From: Cyclina sinensis
Lineage: Eukaryota > Mollusca > Bivalvia > Venerida > Veneridae
DNA length: 64,000 nt
Reading direction: 5' to 3'
Assembly (NCBI GenBank): GCA_012932295.1
Contig: JAAONU010000014.1
Span: forward strand, 34,317,977-34,381,976
Below, in pieces: positions 37,174 through 47,200 of this stretch (position 1 is the stretch's first letter; each line of letters opens with the position of its first letter). The translations under genes and the position numbers were made by a program. The notes under the pieces are model-generated. The model was given only the letters and a program-made list of their open reading frames with translations, did no database searches and was not told the origin of the DNA.

Positions 37174-37716
37174 ATCGTCCGGAACTTATTTGATGCTGAA
37201 GGTATTGAGGCCATAGACTGGCCAGCGAGGTCTCCCGATCTTAACTATTTGGAGCATGTCTGGAACATGCTTTCTCGTAGACTTTCTTCGCGTCCAAACC
37301 TTGTGCAGAATGTCTGTGACTTTTCTCATGCTCTTGTAGCAGAATGGGATGGCATACCACAGGATATGATCAGACGTGTCATCAGGAGCATGCCTAGATG
37401 ATGCAGAGAGTGCCTAAACGCCCGAGGGGGATAAACTCATTACTGACACTGACTATGAAACGTTTCCAGGCCGGAATCTGCTTTTACAGACTATGGTTGT
37501 TCTTCTGTAAGACCAACATTTCAAAGTTTATTTGATAGTGGTCATGTCCTGGATACTGTCTCTGTTCAGGAATGTGCTTGTTGGCGATGAAAATGCCGAT
37601 TTGTTTTCGTAAAAAGAACGCTTTCGTTATTTCTGTAAAAGATATTCATAAATCTACTCAACGCGTATGGTATTTTATAGATTATATGGGCGCTCCTTTA
37701 ATTATTTTGAGCAGTG
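36955..37716. mobile_element. Fold-back Tc1 derivative carrying neighbouring DNA
   Basis: Positions 36955-37054 are the near-perfect reverse complement of 37616-37716 (the right end of the 34597-36009 element family). This gives long inverted arms where the full element has short ones. Between them lie a copy (37055-37134) of flanking host sequence 36767-36880, a (TA)n run, and the 3' third of the transposase gene (37171-37510). A TA follows the right end. Confidence 0.75.
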
Positions 37717-38220
37717 TATATATACATATATCTGTTCCGCTAAGAAATGAAACTACGTTTAAACGTTTTTTTTTCTGGAAAAAGAATATTTCAACATATA
37801 AAAAAGTCGACAATATATTGGAATAAACCACATTTGAACGTTGGAGTAGTAAACATCATAACGAGTTATTTTCAAAAACTCAGATGTATATATTTTTATG
37901 GACCTTGAAATTTTAGCAAACCTGCTGAAAGAAAAATGATCAAAATGATAGATAACGTCTTTCTTTTGTTAAAAATAAAAACTAAATGTTGGAATATTTC
38001 ATATCTTAAAAAGTAAACAAATAAATAAATAAACGTAGGAAGTATTCAGTGCTTCTTAATCCTCACGCTTGGTCTATGACCTTTGGCTTTTAATGAATAT
38101 AGAACATAGGAATTATATATAGATTTTAATCTTCCATTAAATATCACCGTATATGCACTTCTTCAATGGAAATATCTTTGTAGCATGATCATAACCTAAA
38201 GTCATAAAGAGAATACCATG
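37717..38220. other. Gap between transposon relics
   Basis: No coding features were recognised here. Confidence 0.35.
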
Positions 38221-38345
38221 CTAGTGTCTAGTATTATAAAAAAGATCAGGCAAGGCTAAGAAAAAGTTTGAAGGCGAGGCTCTGCCGAGCTCTTTATTTC
38301 TTTTTCGTGCCGAGCCTGATAAATTTTATAATATTTATCATATTT
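38221..38345. repeat. Small fold-back element, copy A
   Basis: AGTATTATAAAAAAGATCAGGC is mirrored by GCCTGATAAATTTTATAAT. Inside, GGCTAAGAAAAAG is mirrored by CTTTTTCGTGCC. This predicts a near-complete hairpin of about 110 bp. A hairpin with the same 'GAT(A)AA...CAG' style is at 49676-49805. Confidence 0.6.
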
Positions 38346-39907
38346 TCATTTTTTTGCACTTCTTTCTTCCTTTTACTTCCTTTCGAGTTCGTAGCGCGCC
38401 TAACAATATGCGAATTTACGGCCAAAGGTCAAATCGATAAGAAATAGTCCCGAAAGTTTTTATTAAAAAGTAAGAGAACCTTTAATATATAAAAAAAAAA
38501 AAAAAACTGTTCGATTGAAAAATTATCAATTGAATATGTTCAAACTAATACGGAGAGAAGGTACAGTTTTTCGGTTCTTATATTTTTTCGCGATTCCCGG
38601 ATTTTGTGTTTTACAATTTCGCCTTCTTGAATTTACCGATGCAAGGAATCTGGACCAGGGTTAATCGATCTTTTTAGCTAATGTCTTGTACATAATCAAC
38701 TCAGTAAGATAGTGTGCCTTTATTCACTAGAAATGTGCTCATAAGACATATCTGTGTGATATCAAGAAACTGGATGTAAGAAATTAAAAAAATAAATGAA
38801 TGTTGCTCCGTCAATGTCAGAATGTGTATTCATGAGGTGCCTGAAAAACTTGGGGTGACTGATGAAGCTTAAATTTATCAGGTAGGCAGTTTATCAACAG
38901 AACTTGGTGTAATGGCATGATAAAATGGTAATATACCTCTTCTCTTAGTACAGAAACTTTCAGCCACAGGTTCTTGAGTAATAACATAGACACAAATACT
39001 ACAATAAATTACCATGTATAACAAAATCAAAATGGCGACAACTTGTTAAAATGTATCAATCCCATGCCAGTTATAGGCGTATCTCCTACTGCTTAAACTC
39101 CATGTGAGGTCTCATTTATCTCCAGCCTGTGTTTACCGAGAAATAGCCCGGACACAGATGGTGCTGCAGAAAATCAAAGGATATTAAAACTGTGAAAAGT
39201 AATCGATCTGGGGTGTGCTAGTATAAAACGCATCTTTTCCTTGTGCTAAAGTTTTCTGTGAACATATTTTAATAACAAATACGAGTATAGTTGATGAAAA
39301 CTTGGCTGGACATAATTAGTGTTTTGGCTTACTGAATGAAAAAAGTGGAGGGCCGATAACTCTGGTAAAATAACCAATCCTATTTTTAACTGTTCTATGT
39401 ATATTTTTGCTTATAGTTCTGAAGCTTCCTGTAAAGTTTATTAAGGTCAATGAATAGCCCGGAAGCGGACGGTGTTTCAGAAAAATAAACAATACTGATC
39501 ATGCTGATGACATACGCGTCTACTTTTGGTACAGAAGATTCCTAAAAGGTTTCAACTAATGGTTGCTAATAATCATCCGGTTATTAAAAGTGTAATAGTA
39601 TACTGTCTGTAGCAAAACATAAAGTGCCCATAAATATGTGAAAGATAATCAATACAGATTATGCTGCAAATATGCACTACTTCATGTGGTACTTTATAAA
39701 TGTCTTTAATCAGGCAAAATTACCGTCTTGATAATTCTAACTTAGTAGACGGAATGTCAAAATAATGATAGAGCTTATATCTAAACACAGCTATGGTTAT
39801 ACGGAAACAATTCTTTTTATAACATAGGTCAGCTTTAACAAAGATATTAATTATGACATGCATTGTGTTTATTGTTTTTGCTTATTTTATTAGCTATGAG
39901 ATCTTAC
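38346..39907. other. Possible 3' region of the SAMHD1-like gene
   Basis: One or more last exons should lie left of the donor at 39907. The best phase-0 acceptor I noticed is near 39545 (minus strand, CCTTTTAG then GAATCTTCTG), giving a tiny exon that ends at a GTATGT donor near 39516. It is too weak to call. Nothing else was recognised. Confidence 0.25.
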
Positions 39908-40048
39908 CTCATCTAGCTCCCTGCACCAATCATCAAAATTTCTCTTGATATTCAAAATAAGGTCTGAAGTATGTCCATTTGCAGTATCTTCCTTGCAATA
40001 AATCCGGACGGTATGTTCTGCAAAGGTTTCAGGAAGAACATACGACAC
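39908..40048 (-). CDS. SAMHD1: SAMHD1-like exon 12 (last certain)
   Basis: The exon has 47 codons, phase 0 in and out (ATCATGCAG acceptor, GATGAG|GTAAGA donor). [15 protein letters not shown] matches the SAMHD1 C-terminal lobe (LPEKFAE...RVYCK in human). The frame stays open to the donor, so at least one further exon is required. Confidence 0.88.
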
Positions 40049-43000
40049 CTGCATGATAAATTACGTTGTATCACAATGTAATCGCCATATTTAGTGTTTG
40101 GCTTTTAGCTCCAACAATTTTATCAAACTGTGTAAAAAGAAATATTACCGATTATTTATTGCAAGCTTTATGTAACCAAAACTTCTAAGCAGCCCAATGT
40201 TTAAATTAAAAGTAAAAAAAATGTCTACATAAACTGCGTTTTCTGACTGTGATTTTTTCCTGACATGCGTTTTTTTTTCATTTATATTTTTAGACAAACG
40301 TATCTTAAAGTTTATAAATTATTCACTCCTACTACACGGCCAATGGATCACTTTAGAAAATTTTAACGTAAAACTATTTTCTTCAGACGTTTCCTTTTTC
40401 ACCCTTTACTACGTAATGAAATAAATCTAGCTCGCATATACAACAATTAAATCAATTAAGTTTATGCCAATGAGACAGGCATGAAAACAGTCCTGTTAAT
40501 TCTTGAACATTTCTCTTAAACACTGTATTTACTGACATTGAAAATAATTTATCTGAGATAAAGAAATAGGATGGTAAAAATGGTTATACGTTATATAAAA
40601 AGCCGATTCCTTCCAACTTTTGAACAAACCTAAAAACCAATTTAGACGGAAACAAACCTGTCTTCTTTCTAACTTAACCGCTCTTTCATCGTTCTTCTTA
40701 CTATAAAACCTTACTTTTGACATCGGGTCGCGGTCTTTCATCCCGAAGTCCAAATTTACTATCTGCAAAAAAAAAAATTAGAAAAAATGTAATATGCAGT
40801 ATAAATTCGAATGTCAAAATTAAAACATGAAATAAAAAAGAATGAGTAAATAGATGAAAAAGTTATTTTTCTCCAAGAATCAAGTATTTGAATATATATT
40901 TCTCGGAAGGAAACAGGATGAACGAGTTGCTATAGCTATATCAGTTGAATATCAGTAGGAACAGGCCTTGATTGCTGCGTTCCTCCTTTGGACATGTGTA
41001 TTTGCGGAATATTTAAAATTTAGTTGCTGAATTAATGTTAACTACATGTTTTAATTTTGACTTTAAGTCGCCTTGACTTTTTTCTTGACGTTATCAACAT
41101 CACTTCTCTATATAAAGATAAATGATCTCTTTCTCTAAACAAATAATTCAAACTTACGTCGTAGTCAAAATAATTTTCTGGTACTGGAACTGACTTGCTC
41201 ATAATCTGTTTGAATGTGTTTTCGTTAAATAGTCCAAGCTGAAATATGTAATGAAATCACACAAAATGCTGTATGTGAGTATTTGGCAAACGAAACGCCT
41301 CCCCCTTTAATGATAGTCTTATTGACCCAAATAATATTACAAATTGTTTTCTATGACAGTAAACAATATTTTATAAGCACATTTTGAAACAGACTATATA
41401 TTATTACAAAGTACTAGCTCTTTATGATCGTATGGATGTTCTTTTGAAAACTACATTTGAAGCCCCTATAAAATTGAAATTTATACGGCGAGCAAAATAT
41501 CAGTGATATTTATATGCACAAGCAAACACAAAATCGAGTAAAAAGATCTGAAAGGTCCAAAAAGCAGTTACTGATCGAAAAGCACCTTCTAAGCATAGGT
41601 CATTTCAGCTTCCATATGATAATGTTAGCTTAAAAAAGAGGCTCCATCTATATAACACGCTAAACCATCCTGTAAAGATTGAAGGTTCTGGATTCAGTTG
41701 TATTAAGTTATTGATCAAATACTGTTTTCACTGTGCGGAAGACTGTAAGCTTGATCTTTTATCATGTGGACCTAAAAACCAGGGTTCATATTCTTGACAT
41801 GTCCAACAACATGTTAACGTTGACCGTCCTAAACGCAAATGTTTTTAAGTTATTGATCGGAAACCATTATCTAAGTATTTGGTTTTGATTTTGGCCTTTA
41901 AAGGGGCTGTGCTCCAGATGACAAAAAAAAAGAGAAAGTTTTCTTGTTTTATAAATTTCTTGTAATATTTATGACTAATGCTTAAAAAATAACTTACTGA
42001 AAAAAAATAAATTAAAGAATTACATTATAAATTGATTTTTTCCCCTTTCAAAGTGCTATACCGTAACGCTACGGTATAACTATATCGTATAACATTTAAA
42101 GTAAATATCTGCTATATCACATGCGGCGATGGTGGTGACAGTAAACGCGTTGGAAATTTTTTGTTAACATGAGGGTCCAGAGTTCAAATCAGGCTGGAGC
42201 GAAATATTTTTTTTTTCTATTTGGACTTTTAAATTCAGTTTTGAAGTAAAATATTATGTTGTTATAATCTCACGGCATCTAAATATATAATTTATGAAAA
42301 TTTTTTTATGTCAAATCTGGAGTACAGCCTCTTTAACCCTGAGTGTAAAAAACTAAAAAAAAATATTTTCTCTTCATGCTAAACCATCCTATAAAGTTTG
42401 AAGGTCCTTGATGCTTGAGTTACGAATTAAAAACCGTATTTCAATATTCGGATCCCTCTGACTTTGGCACTGATTCTGTGAGCTCGAAAGCAAAAGACTT
42501 CATCAACTAATAATCAATCAGCCTGAAAATATGAATGTTTTTTGTTGCATTTGTTGAAGTCATTTATTAATCACCAATTTATCAATCGTCGGGCCCCTGT
42601 AAGCATGACCATTCACACCGTGGGCTCAAAGCCCATGTCCACCGTTCCTACCAAATTTAAAGACTATGCGTCCATTTGGTTTCAAGTTAATGATTGGAAA
42701 AAAACTTGTTTTTTCGACCGACCGACCTAACATTTTAACCCATGTTGGATATAATAAAGTTCACAACACATCAAAGACACTCGCGAAAACAGTATCAAAA
42801 CATATAGTAGCCTGTATCACTTTCTGAAAATTTCTAGGATATAAAATAGTTTTTCTTTCGCTGCAACATAATTTCTAGGACATAAAAAAGTTTTTCTTTC
42901 ACTGCAACATACTTTTTCCATGAATATCTTTTAATTTAAAGTGTCTTCATTCCTCTCTACTTCAAAAGTAAATTCAGAAACCCATTTTTATGGCTAGATA

Positions 43001-44156
43001 GTTTGTTTTTAAAATAATCCGTGACAAAGTAACTGCTGCAATATAGCCCAGTCTATATAAGAGTCAGACTACAATGTAAACCGTCACAGACGTCTTTTTT
43101 CACTTTTGCCTTGAAAATTAACTGTAACAAGTGAAGACTTGTTTCAGTAAAAGAGATAAACTTGAGTAGTTTATCAGACTTAACTGATATACAAATTTCT
43201 TGGTTTATTTTTCCAATGCTGCATCGTAACGAAAGAATGACATTTTAGTTTTAGGGAAAAAATGTACAGATACCTTTATTTGAAAATTAACTGTAACAAG
43301 TGAAGACTTGTTTCAGTAAAAGAGATAAACTTGAGTAGTTTATCAGACTTAACTGATATACAAATTTCTTGGTTTATTTTTCCAATGCTGCATCGTAACG
43401 AAAGAATGACATTTTAGTTTTAGGGAAAAAATGTACAGATACCTTTATTTGTCTCTGGTCGATACATTTGTAAAATTTCCTGCTGAGAATGTCATTTAAT
43501 ATCTTCTTGGCTGTTCTGATATCCTCTCCGTCCCCCTTGTCATCCGGAGATCTACGTTGATAAATAGTATTATCATTGCGTGGGGTATCTTCATTTTTGT
43601 CAGAAAGAGCGCTAGACAGAACAACGTTTCCGTTTACTGGTGCGTTTAATATAACGTGGAAGATATCGTCTGTCAGCATTGTGTAGGCTTTCATGTCGTC
43701 TACAGCATCTGCGATGCTTAAGAAACAAAACAGTTATCAAATAATTCGAATATTTATCAACTGATAAATAAACTGAATCGACAATGTGAGTATTGTTTTC
43801 AGTTGTTGATGTTAATTCAGTTTGACGTATCATTTCTATGGTTTCTCAAATTATACTATTATTATGATGTTGATATTTTAAGACAATATATTGTATCATT
43901 GCACAAGTCTATATTCAACTCTAAGTGACTGTTCTTCTTGTGTTCAATTTTAAAACTTCCATTTACCTATATGTTTTGTCTCTACCAACAAATTGAATGA
44001 CGTTGTTTGCTGCAATCAAAGCATCGCAAATCCTGAAGAAGAGATTTATTGTGAGAACATAAAATATGATAACATTTGTCAGTGATGGTGACGCTTTATT
44101 CTATAACAGTTGTCTTTTTTATTATCATACCGTAACATCTGCCATGGATCATAACT

Positions 44157-44229
<73 letters not shown>

Positions 44230-47200
44230 TGTATATATATATAACGTCTTGAGTAATTTCTTAGGCCGTCTGATTCTGATTTCACCTTGAGTTCCGATTA
44301 AGTGCAAAGTGAAAGAAGGACTATTTCATTGGCGGGCAAAACACATCGTCATTTCGTAAGTCACTTGCCACGTAAAGGAAAGTATTCTCGGAAACAAGCT
44401 TTCTGAATATAAACTGAAATGTAATCTGATAGGTTCATAATATCTTTTTTCAATTGCTTTACATTTTGCACATTTTATATTCGTGAAAAAGGGAAACAAT
44501 AGTAAATTGTTTAATGATGAAACTTATTTATTTTACATCGATTGGCAAGCGAGTTTTGCAACACGCATTAATACCACTCGATGACTGATTCCTGGGTTCA
44601 AACTAGTACTCGCTCCGAAAGTAAGGAATACGGCAAGTCACTGTAGCCTCTAACCCCTGGTTGGATTCGTGACAGCGACCACCGGATCGGGAGTCCGGCG
44701 TTCTAACCTCTTGACCACTGCTGCAACATTGTTAAGTACAGAGACAATTTCGTAGAGGTCGGATCCAACATTTTGCTTTCGCCTTTCGGTCATGTAATAC
44801 GTTTTCTACGCGCGCATTCTTTCGTCAAATTACAAAGTCAGTAACTCAACATTTGATATCAGTGAAAGGAAAGAAACGCTGGTAAATGATCGGCAAATAT
44901 GTAAAGATCGGGATCAACATTTTGTTTTTGTCTTTAGGTCATACAGAAAACTTTTTCTACCATTACTTTAACTGGTGCTGTAGCACTTGTTCTAAAACCA
45001 CGGTAGCGTATCTTTTTAAAAGATACTCGTTGTTTCAAATGCATTACAGATTTGATTACTGTCAAAAATAAATAAAATTATTCTATTTCAAAATTATTTG
45101 AGCTAAACGCCGCAATAGAATATGTAGTTTTGAGGATATTCAGATTGATCATATTATTTCCTTCTTTTAACAGATCTAGAACCTCAAGAGCAGCGTCACT
45201 ACATATACTCAGTCACTAGACGGATGAACAAAAAAACAGATATGACATGCTTTCAGACAATCTAACAACATGTTGAGACTTGGCGTGTTTCCTTTTCTCC
45301 CCTCTGCCCTTTTATCTGTTTGAGCTTATTTATCGTCGGTACCGGTTGCCCATATGACCGACGCCCCCTAAAGAGATTAGCTATTTTATGTTGTGGGGGT
45401 AGTGCAATATACAGAGAGCATCTCATTCCAGAGACACCCCTGGTTCTTTTGCATGCTCAGTGTATAGCACTGATACATGGGACCTCGGTTTAACGTCTCA
45501 TCCGAAAGACTATTGGTAATGTTAGTGCAGGAGCGGGGGATCGAACTCGGGACCCCTCGTTTACTAGTCCAGCGCGTTACCACTGTACCACATCCGCTCC
45601 TGACCTTTCCTTAGACCTCGGACATTCGTTTTGTTTATTTCTGCCTTATGTCCAGTGATAACGTGATTGCCCACGTGACTGATAGTGCTTTGCATTTGAT
45701 TGATGTATCTTCCTTCAGCGAAACCATTATATTTGAATTCTAGTATTTAAGGATATATCTTAGTTGCGAAGAAATGGGATTTTTAAGAGATGACCATATA
45801 ATTTTACGACTTGAACAAGCATAAGGTCAAATCTATTAATTAATTCAAAAGCGACAGTTGTGAATATAATTTCCTCTTCTCGGTTTTGGCAAAACAAAGT
45901 TGAAGATAAAGCAGTCTTTGCCAATTAGGTGGAGACAAGGGTTGTTATTTTTCAAACTAAGCATTTAAAAAACCTTACATCATGCCGATTATTCTGTGAG
46001 TCTTGTGTTGGTATGCTCTCCTGTGTAATGTCAACCTTGTGTAGAACATATCGTACAGATCATGTGCATCCTGGTTAACAAACAATAGACACAAGCAGAA
46101 TCATAGAATTAACATTCTTACCTAAAGACATTTCGTTCAGAAAGACAGCAAAATTTAGCGAAGAGCTTGACAAAAATGACACCTCATACTGTTGTTGCAC
46201 CATGATTTCATTTTCTTTATAGAGTTTTGCATAGTTTAAATTTCAAAATGTGTGAGAATAACCCTATCTGTAAAAGAAAAATATCTTTTGAAAAAGTCCT
46301 CAGTACTCCAACACATTTCTAGGCTAATTTCAAACTCTGTTTTAATGATGCTGGCATACTATTTTTCAGGAGAATGTGCATGCTGATATGAACATGACGT
46401 ACTTTTTCTCTGTAACAAATCTGCTTTCTTGCGACAGAAGAACCTGCTACAATACTTTCATCGTTTCCGTTGCTCTTTATGACCCTCGCACTCATGAAAC
46501 ATCTGTTATGGTCAAAGTTAACTTTCATACCAAGCATGTGACTGTCGCGGGCGAGATAATCCCATTTGTCGACATCAATTCCGTTTCTTTTGTTTGCAAC
46601 TATCTTGAAGAAAGTTTTTTCATACACAAGTCAAAGCATTTCATAATCAATATTTTACATAAAATATGTTTGGTTCTTATTTTTAAGATCTACAGATAGA
46701 TGGAAGTGTTATTCATCAGTGTTTGCATAGCATTTTTTTAATTGTATCAGCAATACTAAGACAAAATGCACGTTTATAAGAATTTTAACAGAACCCAGTG
46801 TGAAACAAAAGTTTCAAGTACAGATTACTGTTTATCGGTATGCATTACTATAATTGAATGTGTCAGGCACGGGACAGCCGTATAAACCGATTTCATTATT
46901 TTTGTTTTGTACGAACAAACACTAACCGACTTCATGGTTGAACTTGTATTTTATCTAAGGACTAAAATCGACTGATTAACTGAGCTCAATGTAAATGCAG
47001 ACTAACCACAATATACTGTCTAAAAATTGAACTTGAAATTTGAATAAATTTGATAAATTTGAAAATTACTACACTACGATCATTGGACAATATATAATTT
47101 CTACCTCTGATATAATATGTAAATTGTAAAAGAAATCCACATAATATTAATCTTAATTTGACTTATATTTCAAGACGTATTTAAATAGTAACCTCTGTGA

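Noticed and set aside
44066..44290. Open frames on both strands with alternating Ile/Tyr
   Set aside because: Translation of the (TA)n repeat at 44158-44222.
45525..45600. tRNA-like sequence with acceptor-stem match and A/B boxes
   Set aside because: The anticodon stem does not pair and a long non-tRNA tail follows. It is the head of a SINE, with a second fragment at 48560-48620.
46376..46699. Plus-strand frame of 107 codons
   Set aside because: Antisense shadow of SAMHD1-like exon 6.
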